The notes below the pieces were generated by a model that made no database searches, was not told where the DNA came from, and was given only the letters and a program-made list of their open reading frames with translations. Shown here one piece after another: positions 1 to 12,715 of a DNA stretch of 64,000 bases. The first letter of the stretch is position 1. Every line of letters starts with the position of its first letter. Source of the stretch: Acanthococcus lagerstroemiae (taxonomy: Eukaryota > Arthropoda > Insecta > Hemiptera > Eriococcidae). The position numbers and the translations under genes are program-made. The DNA is taken from positions 12,438,321-12,502,320 of the forward strand of contig CM063109.1 of NCBI GenBank assembly GCA_031841125.1. The letters are read 5' to 3'.

Positions 1-159
1 CTATCTCTCAGTGCATTATAATTTTCATCGAAGTTCTTATTTTTCCATCGTTCGATTTATTTTACCTATCGTGCTGACTCTCTTTTTTATCTGACGATTA
101 AATCACACCCTTTCTTTTCCCATTTACTTTTATATTTCCTCAGTTTTGATTGCAATCTA

Positions 160-2630
160 GAAGCCAAATCCATCACGTTATTAAGAGGAGGGGGAGGGGA
201 GGAGTAATGGAATCAAAAATCCCATCGTAAATTCTAATCCGAGAATTCCAGTAAGAAGCAAACACAATATTTTATTATTGTAAGTAATCAATAATAAATT
301 TGATTTTCACATAACTGTGGAATAGTTTAAAACATTAGTTTTTCATGACTTCCATCACTTCTTTTGAAAAAACATGATTTTTTCATGATATTCCTGACTT
401 TTATGACCTGTAGATACTCTATTACAACTCAGTTGAAATACTGTTCGAAAGAGAATCAAATCTCTAAATCTCCATTCAATTCAAAGGTAACTTCAAGAGG
501 GTCGAAATTTGCAGGACTGTCTTCTGCTGAGGTCAAATTAGGCTGACTTGCACACTGATCAAAACTGTTTTGCAACCCTTTCATAGGTACCAATGTACAT
601 GAACTGACGTTTATAATTATGATGAAGATGAAAAGGGAAAGAAAAAGAAAATCGAAGATAGCGAAAATGAGATCGAATGGAAGCATTTAAAGATGAAATA
701 ACTCTCGACATGAAAAGAAACAGGGGACGACCAGCCATCAGACAGATGGAAAGAATAGTGAATGTTACAGGCCTGGAGTGAACCAGCAGCACCCTTAACA
801 GGGTGTACTGGAAATGGGTGGCAGATGCTCAAGCCCAAAGATGGGCAAATGAGGTTAGACAATGGCTCACCTATACATTATGGGTAAACTATTCGGATAA
901 TGTACTTAGAATTCGTCAAAAACTAATCAAAGCTGTAAAATTTTTAAATGAATAAAAATGTTTGTTTACTTGTAGTCGTTTTCATCTTTTGTAGTTGTTC
1001 TTAAATCTGAAAGCGCGCGTGATTCTTTAAAAAATAACATAAAATACCCTTATGTTTCCAACAACCAAAAACAAATAAGAAAGGAAGTCAGTCATCAGAT
1101 TTTTGAATTATGCCTCTCTCACTCATGATCCTTCCAGTGGCTCGGTAACAACCAAATGTACGTAGTTCGAAGGTTCAACCCTTGACTCGGTATTACTGTT
1201 TTGAACACAAATTTCTTTTGCTTCAGTACTCTTGAAAGGCTTGGTTAGAAAAATAAATAAATAAGTAAAATGTCACTGTAAGTCTAACCATTTTAGAACT
1301 AAACTAAAAAAAAAAAAGAAAATCAATGAATAAAATACATAATATACATCCTAAAAGTTGAAGATTTTCTCTTTTCAGTGGCATAAAATTTTCATAATTT
1401 TATCCAACGTGGATTCAAACTTGAGTAGTTGAGTAGTTCCGTAATATGCAAGAATCTCCCCAATTTGATTTTGAAAAATTTAGCAAAAAAAGAATTCACT
1501 TCTCTACAAAGTTCCGGAAAAAATGAGCATTTTACAGAGAAACTTATCATAAGTCATACCTCATTTTAGGAGAGTTACATTTCCTATCCAATAAGGTAAA
1601 AGAATCTTGGGGAAAAAAAACAAGCTGAGTTGTGGACCACTATGTGCAGAAAGTTACAACGTCGCCCTGAAATACGTTTCCAGTCTGTGCAGTTGTTATA
1701 GGCACTAAGCAGTAGATTAGACGATCAAAATATTTACAAATAGATAAGGTAACGGCGAGTCACAAACAAGAAAAGGTCATTTATAGATGTGTGTACATTT
1801 TATGAGCACATTACTGGGAATAAGTTCGGTTCTGCATTGTAACATATTAAAGGACATCATAAAACGTTCACGGAAATTCCCCTCATTACCTTTATGCTGC
1901 TGGCAGAGCCTATGTGATATCGCATTCTCCAAGAAAATGTAGAAAAGAATATGGTACGCCACTCCTCAGGAAATAGTGCAATACGATGCTTAGGATTGCC
2001 GCCCTTGCCTTCAGCTCGAGCGATGAATTCACCATTGTTGCATTTCAATTATTTTTTTCTTAGTGGCTTATTATAGGTACTATTATTTAGCAAAAAGTTT
2101 TTGACCTTGTAGGTATTATTGTAAGTCCTTGTCCGGAAAATGTTGCATTTGTACACAAAATTTGCACTTATGCACAAAATTTGCATGTATGTAACAAAAT
2201 TTGCATTTATGCACAAGGGTTTTCGTTCCCACTGACAACAAAGTGTAGGTTTATAGTAGGTGTATAAATGTTTACAAGAAAAGGGGTCATTAGTGTACAG
2301 GTCAAGTTTAGTCATACGCTCATTAACATTTCCATTCAACTAAAGTAACAACCAGGCTTGAAACGAATTCTCATTTTCAAATGAAATGCAAACAATAACC
2401 TATTGATAATTACATGTAAATGAAGAAATTTCGCACATTGGTTTGTTACTGATAAATACATACCTAACTGATATCTATAATTCGATTTAACGTTCAGTAT
2501 CTAAAATCAAGACTCTTTTGACAATGTATGAAGTCATGTTATGTTATTGAAAAATAAACATAGAAACAAGCTGAAAACAGAGGAGGATATTACAAATCTG
2601 CGGGTCAGTGTTGGGCTCAAAACTCAACGG
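160..2630. repeat. FAS 3'-flank-like block, copy 1
   Basis: Segments here match 50450-51800 in the same order, for example ATTTATTATTGTAAGTAATC near 270, GGAGAGTTACATTTCC near 1569 and AAAATTTGCA runs near 2155. As the second copy is the 3' flank of the FAS-like gene, an upstream paralogue probably ended just before the window. Parts between 300 and 1440 are unmatched AT-rich DNA. Confidence 0.6.
713..955 (+). pseudogene. Possible tail of a non-LTR retrotransposon
   Basis: In one frame, with a single TGA, the sequence reads RNRGRPAIRQMERIVNVTG and then RVYWKWVADAQAQRW. This resembles the GRPxxRWxDEI and DRxxW tail of RTE-like polymerases. The similarity is short and the call is weak. Confidence 0.3.
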
Positions 2631-2635
2631 TGCCG

Positions 2636-3060
2636 CCAGCTACAGATTTAGAAGCTAAGTCAATTGATAATTATTTCCCAGTTGTGTTTTCTGAAACTTC
2701 TACAATATTTTCCTTTTTTCTTTTCTGTCTCTTCTTCTTTTTCTCTTTTTCCGAAATTCCTTCCTTTTTCCCGCTGTTTTTGTACAAAAATCTGCCACCC
2801 CACGAAATCTGTCGCCCTATGCACTTGCCTAATGTGCCTATTGGAAAATCCATCGCTGGGTGTCGCGACGCAATAGTCCTGAGGAATGATCGGCAGTTAC
2901 GTTTTTTTGTTGTTGTTTTTTTTTGGGGGGGGGGGAGCACAAAACTGCCCAAATGTTCGCAGATATTTTGTATTGTACAAAAAGTAGTATAGACAAAAAA
3001 ATCTCCAACATGAAAGAAAACTAAATACTTGATATAAGAAACTTGGAATTTCATAGGTGC
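2636..3060. other. Unassigned stretch: insertion in the flank block, poly-T and poly-G tracts
   Basis: About 230 bases (2636-2865) interrupt the flank block relative to its copy at 60700 and look like an inserted element without visible ends. A T-rich tract and an 11-base G run follow near 2908-2936. Open frames here are low-complexity and are not called as genes. Confidence 0.4.
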
Positions 3061-3645
3061 AAACAAGTCAATAATTGGTTACTGAATTATTACTCTATTT
3101 TTTCAAAAGTTGATAATAACCGTAGGAATTTTGGAGAATATTTCGAATTGCATTGGGACTACACCTGAGGAAGAAAAAGAAAATATCTCATTCGTCTTTG
3201 ATTTTGATGCTGACGAGTCTAATTCTGTTGATAACGTAGCAGATTCAAGTTTTGATAATAACTCAAACATTAACGTAGATGATTCGAATACTGTATCGTC
3301 AAACAATTTGAATTATTGATAATGACAATAACGTAGATAATACATCAAAGCAAAATACAGAATGACCCCAGCGTTTACATCATAATTTACCTAAACGTTT
3401 TGACGACTTTCTTTTATATTCCCTATTTACAAGTTGTGACATTAAGGTACCGAATAATTAATGAAGCAATTCAGTCTGAACACTCTCAATCATAGGTAGA
3501 ACAGCCATGAATCGCGAAATTGAGTCGATGAGAGAAAATAAAGTGTGGACGTTAGTTGATCGAAACAAATATACCGTCGGGCCTATATTTCATGCAAATG
3601 GGTGTCTTCGATTAAGGATAAAAGTGGACAGAAATTATTCAAGGC

Positions 3646-4011
3646 GTGATTAGTACTGCTCGAGAATTTACGTTAGAGACGAATGCCTATATGTTTTCCC
3701 CTGTCGCTAAAATGACAACCCTGAGATTATTAGGTACTTTGCATTGCCAATCAATTTCAGATGAACAATTTCAGATGAAAATGGCCATTATGGATATCGC
3801 TACGGCATTTCTCAATAGTGAAATAGAAGACGGTAAAGAACTATTTATGGAGCAACCACCAGGTTATGAAATTCAAAACAAAATTTGTTTATTAAGGAAG
3901 TCAATTTATGGGTTACGATCGAGTTCAAAACAGTGGAATAAATGCCTACATGAATTTTTACTATCGACAGGTTTTCGATGCTCCACCAATGATCTCTGCC
4001 TTTATACTTGA
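3646..4011 (+). pseudogene. Copia reverse transcriptase fragment
   Basis: This 121-codon open stretch holds MDIATAFLNSEIEDGKELFM, EQPPGYEIQNKICLLRKSIY and GLRSSSKQWNKCLHEFLLS, the standard Copia RT order. The catalytic YVDD region beyond it is out of frame (near 4045, LYVDDILL-like). Confidence 0.85.
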
Positions 4012-4352
4012 AAGAATTATGGTAATGCATTTTCTATCCTTTTATATGTCGATGACATTCTCTTACTTATTTTACAAAAACATATGTGTGAGTACAAAAC
4101 TTTCAGAGACAAATTTTCAAGTAAATTTAAAGTAAATGATCTCTCTGAGACTAATAAGTTTCTGGGCATTCATTTTGAACGGAGTAAAGATAAAGTAACG
4201 TTGTCCTAAAAAGAATATACATTTTAAAAGTTTTAATGAAATTTAGAATGCTCGGATGCAAGCCATGGAGATGAATTTGGAAATAAATAAGAGCGAAAAT
4301 CCAAATTTAAGAACTAAAAAGCCCTGTCGTGAACTTCTTGGTTGTTTGAACT

Positions 4353-4961
4353 TGGCAGTTTCTATAAAAAGGGGTAACTTTGTCGATCCGACGAATTTTG
4401 AGTTACAAACAGTATACGTAATAGAGGAATTAATACCCATTCCAACGAGCTATCGGCGAGATTTGTAGCGGTTTTTGTTCTGGAGACACAAGCGGTCAAA
4501 GATGAGTGTAATGAGAACGCGCGAAAACACGTTTTTGGGAAAAACGCGTTTAAAGTTAGACACGCCTTTTTCTCCTACTCCGTCAAGCGGCCCTAACTCG
4601 CCGCGGAATCACGTTACCAGCCTCAACGAGGGCTTGTTGGAAAGGTAATTTTTTGCTCTTCTGCGTGGTAACAATTCAGAACATCGGATTTATCCGTGAG
4701 ATCCGAAAAACCACGAAGAAGCGAACGCAGACACTCGCATTCTTTTCTCATTCTCTTTCATGATTCTCTTTCTCTCTCTCCCTCTTCTCTCTCATGCGCC
4801 TAAATTTTATCTCTTCGTTATTACGATGTTTTTTCTATAGAAATCAACCAAAATCTCAAAATTGATGTTTTGATCAAAAAATTTTGTTTTTCTTTTTTCG
4901 CGTTTTCTGAGACTTCAGTCAATCGACAAAGTTACCCTTTTTTTTTTATAGAAACTGCCAC
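4353..4961. mobile_element. GTGGCAG-type TIR MITE, copy 1, nested in Copia
   Basis: The left end TGGCAGTTTCTATAAAAAGG is mirrored by CTATAGAAACTGCCA-type sequence at the right end. The copia frame reads PCRELLGCLN just before and ATITRPDF just after, so the element split the polymerase ORF. No transposase is encoded. Its interior runs in the opposite direction to copies 2 and 3. Confidence 0.85.
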
Positions 4962-5131
4962 ATATTATAGCTACAATCACTCGACCTGATTTTCGACTGT
5001 TGAAAAGTTAACATTTGTTAGGTCTCAGAATTTTTCGTTGACTGGATTCGCAGATGCAGATTGTGGCAACGATATTGTTGATAGGAAATCTAGGTCTGGA
5101 TATCTATTTTTGATGGGGGGGGGGGGGCTGT

Positions 5132-5407
5132 GTGTCATGGAGCTTGAATAAACAAAATAGTGTTGCACTCTCTACCGCAGAGGCGAAATATTTCGCTTTA
5201 TCAACAGCCATTACCGAGGGTCTGTGGATCAAACAAATATTAAATGATGTTTTTTTGCCCATTTCAACATTTACTATGTACAAAGATAACACGAATGCAA
5301 TTTTATTCACGAGAAATGGCGACAACAACAGAAAATGTAAGTATATTGACACTTGTTATAAATTTATTGATGACAAAATCGAGAAGGAGAATGCGTTTAG
5401 TTTGTAA
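5132..5407 (+). pseudogene. Copia RNase H fragment
   Basis: The sequence reads SWSLNKQNSVALSTAEAKYF and KDNTNAILFTRNGDNNRKCK with YIDTCYKFIDDKIE, the C-terminal Copia RNase H. The 12-base G run before it falls on the GG(A)VSW motif. Confidence 0.82.
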
Positions 5408-5409
5408 CT

Positions 5410-5745
5410 GTCACATGATTTCATCGCTGATATGGGAGAATCATCTTTTAACAAACATTCGTGAGTAAATAGGAGTATTTCTTTCATTATTTCTAGCATT
5501 TCCTTGTTGAATCGATCATCAGTCTGACTATTTAAGGCATCAATCATGCTGAAATATAGTTTGATTTTAAATCTATCGAGAGCGTTTGACGGATAAGAAG
5601 TTGGCTCATCTAAATTATTCTCATCCATAAATCGTTTTCGAAAACGTACTCGCTCAACTTTCTCCTCAATGCCTAAAGCAGTAGTTGCCTTGGTAATAAC
5701 AGCTTTCAATTTTATACATGATTTTTCCTTTCTCAAGTCCCTCAA
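5410..5745 (-). pseudogene. hAT/ZMYM1-like transposase C-terminal fragment, copy 1
   Basis: The minus-strand frame reads RVRFRKRFMDENNLDEP, then RFKIKLYFSMIDALNSQTDD and RFNKEMLEIM. This is typical of the DUF4371/ZMYM1-like hAT-derived family before the dimerisation region. The same segment recurs at 62590-62960. It is a fragment only. Confidence 0.7.
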
Positions 5746-5839
5746 TCTACGAACTACATTCTCAATTACCCCAGATGCAGAACCAAAGTAAAGTGATTGG
5801 CTTTGGAGTATTACAGATGCGGATGCTAAAATACTGAAA

Positions 5840-6760
5840 ACAGTAACAAAAACTTCCCGGATTTTTCGGCGCTGAAAGTAAGATTTTCGGCTTTATTCGG
5901 AATAAACGCACAAAAATTCCGGACTATGCCCGAAGAAATCACAAAAATAGTAAAAAGTGTAATTTTAATTTTCGTCATGTCTCATTAGTTCATAAATGGG
6001 GCGTTATGTTGTACTATGTGAGCTTCAACATTCGTCTGCTTAAAACAATGTCATCTGTCACTTAACAAGAGTTTATATTGCGAAAATGACCGCTCTCTTT
6101 TTGCATACGATGTCCTTACTACAAGCGAAACAAGTCACATTCTTCCCATCTGTGCTCAGAATCTCCTTCTGCCCATTAAATGGGCGAATCTATTGTCGTA
6201 GTATGTAAACTTACTTTTTACCCTTCACCCCCCGAGAACGCTCGGTATTACTGTATTTTCATTGATATGTTCAAGTTGTCGTTTGAAATGGGCATTTTCG
6301 GTTTTTTTCGGCATTTTGACTGTTTTTGGCATTTTTTCGGCAAAATAAAACTTTTTCCTGAGCCCCTCTCGCTATGAGACGTGCTCATACATCATCAGCA
6401 CTCGTCTATCGTTACGCAAAACAAAGGCAGAACTGCCGAGGAATCCGGGCTTTACATAATATACCTAATCATTTAACCAAAATGGTACAGGTACTGAGGT
6501 ACACATACCCCTGTTGTCCATTGGGTGTTGATTCAGGTTCAGCTTCTTTCCAATCACACCATGGAGACTTTTCATTATCATGAACCGATATTATTCCTTT
6601 TTTTATACCAGCTCCTCGCTAAAATTAAATTTTATGAACATTTTAAACATGATTATCCCATTTGTCGCTGCGTATATACTTTTGTTGCACCATAATTCTT
6701 TGTATTTATATTAATATCCCACATTTTTCGGCATCTCTAGATACCACCTAGCCTTCTACT
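5840..6760 (-). mobile_element. Degenerate hAT-type element remnant
   Basis: Both edges carry TTTTTCGGC-type sequence (GGATTTTTCGGC near 5860, CACATTTTTCGGCATCTCTA near 6722), like the ends of the hAT element at 14715. On the minus strand near 6135 the frame reads GKNVTCFACSKDIVCKKRA, like the Cys pair of a BED zinc finger. Nothing else in it is recognisable. Confidence 0.4.
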
Positions 6761-7012
6761 TCAACAACAGCAATAAACTTTTTTTTTTATTATCGAGCCA
6801 CGGAACTACACTCTCGGGCTATTGGCTCGGGAAAGGTTCCAGCAGCAGAAAGGGGTAGGTGAGGGTGTTGTTTATGTGCTCGTGGGCGTTGGAGAGGGCC
6901 AAAATTGGACTATGGGACGTGGTGAGAGTTACGAAGGTGGGTGTTTTAAATTTGAAAATAGTTATAAAACAATAAATTTTAATTGAAATTATCACACGAC
7001 GACAAACAGCGA

Positions 7013-7690
7013 TCTGTGAACACATTCAGCGACAAATTTGCCTAGGGGATGAAAAAAGTTCACATTTTTTATGAAGGAAGATTTTGATGGCGTTTTATTC
7101 ATTTTACTAACATTATTCGTGTAACAATAAAGATGACAGTTATGCAACCCAAAGCACTCGGCAATCAGAAATAAGGCTATCAGTATCATACAAAATTGCA
7201 GGAACCATTGAATTAGCAGAGAGCTCGAACTTCTCAGTTTGAGTTTCATTACCAACAATACTTGGGAATATAAAAGCAGAGACATATAAGGCCGGAGCTA
7301 AAATATCGCTGCAATGAGGGAGGCTTCCTCAGTGACTTAGGGGGATCACGGCACCGTTGTGTCACAACCATAACATTTTATGCTTAAGAGTGAAAACATG
7401 AAAAAGGCATTGACTCTGGAGAGGAGTGCTCCAGCTGAAAAATTAGGAAACCACACGTTGAAACATTAAACGTGTTAGCTTCCATTTCCTGAATGTGCTA
7501 CAACACCGGATTCTTACCATTTACCACATGAATGAAAACTCAATATTGACCTATGTTTACGAACACATCAGAAATGAATATTCATTCACCTTCACATGAT
7601 CATAGCCGTGAACTACCAGATTAGTTTGAAAAATAAGTATAGGTCCTTTGTTAGTTGAAACGTTCTGATGACCGTATTATAGTTCGCTGG
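7013..7690. repeat. Promoter-like block, copy 1
   Basis: This block starts near AGCGATCTGTGAACA and matches 12433-13760 in order: a shared AAAGCACTCGGCAATCAGAA, the TATA segment, GGAGGCTTCCTCAGTGACTT, TGAAAAAGGCA, and finally AGTTGAAACGTTCTGATGAC. The second copy carries an insertion. No coding exon follows this copy. Confidence 0.8.
7266..7284 (+). promoter_or_regulatory. Candidate TATA box in the upstream promoter copy
   Basis: GGGAATATAAAAGCAGAGA repeats the TATA-containing segment found at 12716. It could drive the same gene from a distal promoter, belong to a lost paralogue, or be inert. Confidence 0.4.
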
Positions 7691-8010
7691 GATATTTTCA
7701 AGTTCGTTAGTTGTTCATTGTCGTAACAGAGATTTATTCTAGGACCCTACACAAGGTACGTCTACTTTCTAAAATCCGTTTACCGTAAATCATTTTCATG
7801 AAATAAAAGTTAGTTTCCAACTTGCTGCATTGTGATTTCAATTCCCAAAGATTTTCATCATGTTTTTTCGTACTTACGACGCACTCAGTAGCGAACAAAT
7901 TTATTATCCCAAAGTGTGCAAAATCACTCGTAGTCGATAAGATTATTTAAATTTATAATTTATTTTTACAGCTATTGTAGTCACTTCATTTACCTGATAA
8001 TACCACATAC

Positions 8011-8623
8011 ATAGGCGGCGTAACCGTGACCAGGTTCGCTAGTGTCGAGCTCCTGCAAAGGTGATCAAGATTGATGCTCCCATAAGAATACGTGTAAAGT
8101 TGGTATACTTTAAAGCTTTCGCAATTGCTGAAAATAGGTTTTCTTGAGTCATATAACATGTCAAATTGAAGATTGAAGTCTCTAGTTTATGATAAAAGGT
8201 AATTTAATGCACTTAACTCGTTCTAGTTAGATGAATAACTTGATTTCCAATAAGTTTACCATACCCCTCGGTACTGATGCGATACCCGAAAGGGTAGTTT
8301 TCGGTGCCGGGGATACGGTGTTTCAGAGGCCACTTTGGCATGCGTGCATCGCCATACGTCCCACCACACCATGTAAGTTTACCATTGGTACAAAACGCGC
8401 TTGTAAACAACTAATATATGGAAAATGGAGCCGTTTCAAGTTCATAAAAGAAAACTAGAGACCTCAATCTCTAAATTCATCTTCTACTATAAGCAGCAAG
8501 AAAACATTTTCTTGACTAGAAAAAGCGAATTCAAATTATATGCATTCTTATGGTGATAACGTCCACGATCACCTTTGCAGCGCAGGGCTACCAACTTCGG
8601 AAACTCTCGGTTACGCCGCCTAT
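8011..8623. mobile_element. Foldback element with GGCGGCGTAACC ends
   Basis: ATAGGCGGCGTAACCG at the left is mirrored by CGGTTACGCCGCCTAT at the right. The arms extend about 90 bases with mismatches, sharing CTGCAAAGGTGATC. An unrelated 150-base segment (8255-8395) lies in its middle. Confidence 0.75.
8255..8395 (-). repeat. Copy of the repeat next to the R1-like element
   Basis: This segment is the reverse complement of about 30099-30215, sharing TGGCATGCGTGCATCGCCAT and CCCGAAAGGGTAG. A further partial copy lies at 32170-32243. Its nature is unknown; it encodes nothing convincing. Confidence 0.7.
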
Positions 8624-9085
8624 TATTTTAATTAGAGTAAGTCGCCGCTAACAGGCTAGTGTTAGGGCTGCTCCTTACTATCCAGTCCATTTCTGGACAT
8701 AAGCGTCTGTTACCTGCTTCCATTTACCTCGGTCTTGTGCCTTGCTAGCCCATTTCACACCGAATGCTTTCCTAAGTTCGTCCCTCCATCTGGTCTTGGG
8801 TCTACCTTTCTTCCTCTTTCTATCGAATGGTGTTTAAAGGTTACTTTTTTGTTTTTGTCCCTTCCCTTGCTATGTGTCCAGCGTATTTAGTTTTTAATTT
8901 CTTTATTGTACATTCTATATCTCTCATCTTTATCATTTGATTGGTTTTGGAGTTTCGGATTTTATCTCTCTTTCTAACACCCAGGGTACTTCGTATCATC
9001 GAATTTTGTGACAATTTTCATTTTTGTATACGAGTTTTTGTTGTCGCTCACGTTTACGCTCCATATGTCAGTACTGGCATATCAC

Positions 9086-9712
9086 TCAGATTTCGAGAAT
9101 TTTACTTTTGATTTGTTCGTTCTTGTTACTTTTCAGAATAGGTTTTAGTATCCAGAATTTTGTCCACGCGTTTATCTTCCATATCTCTAGTTCTTTTCCC
9201 AATCTGTTTGTAAATGACAGTGTTTGCCCTAAATACTTGTATTCTCTAACTTTTTCAATTTTCATATCCCTGATAGTTAGACTTGTTACATTCTCTGTTC
9301 TCGTCATTAATTTCGATTCTAATTCGTTTATTTCGAATCCTAGTTTCTCGTATTCTCTTTTCAGTTCCCAGGTCATATGTGTTGATTCGTCCAATTTCGA
9401 GGCTATCAGTACCAGGTCGTCCGCAAATCGCAGGTTACTCAACATTCTTCCATCGATTTTAAACCCTTTGTTTTTCCACTTTAGATTTTGAAAAATATTT
9501 TGCAATACTGCGTCCAAAATATTAGGGGACAAGGGGTCTCCCTGTTTGACTCCTTTGTTAATAGAGAAGACTAGGCCTTTTTTGTCGAGGACTACATACG
9601 CCTCAGCATTTATGTATGATTCCAGAAAGATTCTAACTATTTTCATAGCTACTCCTTGTTTCGCTAACGTTAACCATATGAAGGGTAAAGAATCAGAACT
9701 TACATTTGCCAT
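9086..9712 (-). pseudogene. RTE-like reverse transcriptase core fragment
   Basis: The 208-residue frame contains GVKQGDPLSPNIL and LSNLRFADDLVLIASK, so the catalytic FADD is intact. It continues to VREYKYLGQTLSFTNR and a truncated tail. It is part of the 8640-12430 element and is cut at its N-terminal end by the palindrome. Confidence 0.85.
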
Positions 9713-9884
9713 TTCACTTCAAGGGCGCAAACAGGCAAGATACTGTACACGAGTGCAGGAATGTCTTTGCTGCGCCGGTGAATGCGCGATATGTATAACA
9801 TACTCCACGTTCACAGGCGCAGCAAAGATATTCCTGCACCTGTGTACAGTATTTTGCCTATTTGCGCCCTTGAAGTAAAATGGC
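9709..9884. mobile_element. Palindromic foldback MITE inside the RTE-like element
   Basis: The left arm GCCATTTCACTTCAAGGGCG and right arm CGCCCTTGAAGTAAAATGGC pair over about 70 bases around a short AT-rich loop near 9795. It lies between two parts of the polymerase reading frame, so it inserted after the retrotransposon. Confidence 0.8.
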
Positions 9885-12715
9885 AAATGTGAGTTTTGAT
9901 TTTTTTTTTACCCTTTATGCTCGCATGCTTCAGCGAATCGAATCTTGTTCTTCTGGCTGATGGAAATCTAAAATATTGTGTAGCCTATCGTTCAGAATTT
10001 TAATAAATATCTTGTTGAGATTGGATAAAAGACTAACGGATCTGTAATTGTTTATGTCGGCGCGATCTCCTTTTATGTAGAGTAGAATAATTCCGGACTT
10101 GTTCCACTGTTTGGGTAGAACCTTTTTGTTTATTATTTCGTTATATAATCTCACTACTGGTGTTGTTAGAATATCCGAAAGTTTTCAACGTTAGATTTTC
10201 GAGTTTATCTGGGCCCGGTGCTCTATTGGTTTTCAAAATTTCCAAGGCCTTCCCCACCTCCGAATTAAAGATTGGTAAAAAATCGTCGTCGTTTGAGTTT
10301 GGTACTCCCTCCCCGTTTTCTCCATCAGTCGCTTCAGTAGGTTCGCCTGCATGTTTGTATATTTTTGAAAAATTCTGTGGCAGTTGCGATAATTATTTTG
10401 TTCCTGTAGTGGATTACTTCACCTTTTTTCCCTTTTAGATTCGGTAGAATGTACGTCCCTTTGTTGATTGCTTTCTTTGTCTGTTTTATTGACCTACTTT
10501 CGTTTATTATGCTTTTGATCATTTCATCATCGTACCTCTTGACATCGTTCCTGATTTCTCTTTTTATTGTTCTGTTAAGTTCTGTTACTTTTACTCTTTC
10601 TCTTAGTGTTAGTTGTCTTTTTTCCCGAGGGTTGTCCTTTTTTGCATGAAGTTTTTCGGTTCTTTACTCGGTTTATCATCTGTAACAGCTTCCTCTCGAT
10701 AAGAACCAAATTCCTGCATGACAGCTTTGATGGCATTTTCGATTCGGTCGTAATATTTCTGGATATTTTCATTTTCTTCCCCTTCCCCGAATTTTGATCA
10801 TTTCCGCAAGGCATTTTCGGCAAGCGGAATTTTGTGTCTAGGTATTATTTGTTTTTTATCTTTTTTGAGATTAGTATCATTATTATTATCATGATCTGAC
10901 TCTCTTCTCGTCCTCATTCCTTGTACTCTACTTTATCCTCATTAATCATACCTTTTTCTTTTTCCAATCCTTTCAATCTTTCTCTTGTCGCGTGTTTCCC
11001 ATTAACTATAATTTATGCTCTTATTTCCGTATTAGATTGTCGCCTCCTGTATTTCTTTACTGCCGCCATTTCATTAGCATCACCTAATTTGCTCTTTGTA
11101 ATACTTTATATCTAGTTGTATTTTTTAATCTTAAGGTCAATGCCAATCATTGCTAATTACTCCGTTGTTACATTGTATTACGTCTTTTCATATTATCAAA
11201 GTGCCTTCGCATACGCTTATTCTCCAAATCATCAACTAATAATCATGTCTGGGTCTAACGCAAATCCATCACCTGTCGACCCTTATCAGGCAGAATCCTT
11301 GAGGATTTCGAATATACCTAAGCTCATACATTTATACCTTCTTCGCATTCGGTTTTGACTACTTTTCTGCACGCATCTTCTGTGCTAGACGTCTCCAGAT
11401 TCCACTCTGAGACTTTGTTATTTTCGCTTATATACCGTTTCGCCGTTCGCTTATTTTTCCAAGTTTAAGCTCTGTCGTTTACTTTAATATTTTTCTTCAT
11501 TACAAAATTCTCTTTTAACTTGACCTTTGAATTTATTTCACTTTCGTTGACACCGTTTGTTCTCTTTGGAGTAACTCCCAGAAACTCTTATGTTATAATT
11601 TTCTTCTTCAGGAGTTGTTACATAACATTATATTTTGTCCTTTTTGGTATTTTCAAATTACATCTCCCCATTCGATGGTCCGACTGGAACTGAAAATTAA
11701 AGAGCATATAGATATCCATTGCCACCCTTATATCGTGTATCGTTACACGATTGATCTCATTTTTAGTTCTAGCATCGGGTTACTTCCAGGACCATTTTCG
11801 GTTATATCATTTTTTAAAGAATGATGAGACTATTTTCAGATTGTGTTTGTTTGCAAAGTCAGTCACCCTCAGTCCATTCTTGTTTGTTTTCCCTATTGTA
11901 AATTTCCCGATGCACTTATTTTGGGCGGTATCATTAACTATTTTCCCATTAGTGTCCCCCATCACAACTGTGTAGTATTCTTTCTCTTGTTCGTGTGTTC
12001 TTTCAAAGGTTTCGAAAAACTTGCCTATTCCTTTGACCAGTGCATCAAGATTTGGGGCGTAAATTTGTATTATGGATAAGTTTAACTTGCTCTTCGATTT
12101 TAATTTTGAGTACTCCTCATCGTTCAGTGATTCCTTTTATTTCCAATACTCGGTGTGTTATGTGTTTATTTATATAAAAGCCGATTCCTCGGTACCCTGG
12201 CGTATTCCCGAAATAGTAGAAGATGTTGGCATTTTTTTCTTTTTACTAGGTTTCCCCCCTTCCTTTTAACCTCCGAAAGACTGATGATATCCCATTTTAT
12301 CTCAGCTAGTGCTATCTCCATCTCATATAATCGTTCTTCGCTAGCAGGGCCTTGGCAATTGAGGTATGCCAAATTCAGGTCACAACCTTTTCTTTTGTTG
12401 TACTTTAGGCATCCTTCACTCGCTTTACATTTTAGCGATCTGTGAACATATTTAGTGATAACATTGCACAGGAAAGGGAACGGGTTCATATTTTTGATGA
12501 TGAAAGATTTTGAAGGCCGCAAACTCATAAACTTACTAGCATATTCGTGTAACAATGAACATGATAGTTATGCAACTCAAAGCACTCGGCAATCAGAAAT
12601 AAGGTTACCAGTATCATATAAAATTGCAGGAACCCTACATATACGAGAAATATGTAAATTGAATTATCAGAGAGATCGAACGTCTCAGTTTGAGTTTCAT
12701 TACCAATAATACTTT

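Larger units (their letters stand above)
3110..5407 (+). pseudogene. Ty1/Copia retrotransposon pol remnant
   Basis: An acidic Asp/Asn/Ser-rich linker (3110-3319) is followed by reverse transcriptase pieces: NREIESMRENKVWTLVD, then IMDIATAFLNSEIEDGKELF (the D of the AFLNG motif), LLRKSIYGLRSSSKQWNK, and LSETNKFLGIHF. The RNase H part (5132-5407) reads NSVALSTAEAKYFALSTA, the Copia equivalent being VALSSTEAEYxAL. Frameshifts and stops lie between the pieces and no LTRs were found, so it is dead. Confidence 0.85.
8640..12430 (-). mobile_element. RTE-like non-LTR retrotransposon, degenerate
   Basis: Read on the minus strand the order is an AP endonuclease start (LNLAYLNCQGPASEERLYEM and IALAEIKWDIISLSEVKRKG, 12430-12200), then RT pieces (APGPDKLENL near 10210; NNYRSVSLLSNLNKIFIKIL at 9930-10154), RT core (9086-9712), and a tail near 8790 reading RPKTRWRDELRKAFGVKWAS. 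Frames are broken many times. A palindrome at 9709-9884 interrupts the RT. Confidence 0.82.

Noticed and set aside
2630..3066. Frames of 120-131 residues on both strands
   Set aside because: They consist of Phe/Ser- or Lys-rich low-complexity translation of T-, A- and G-runs with no domain.
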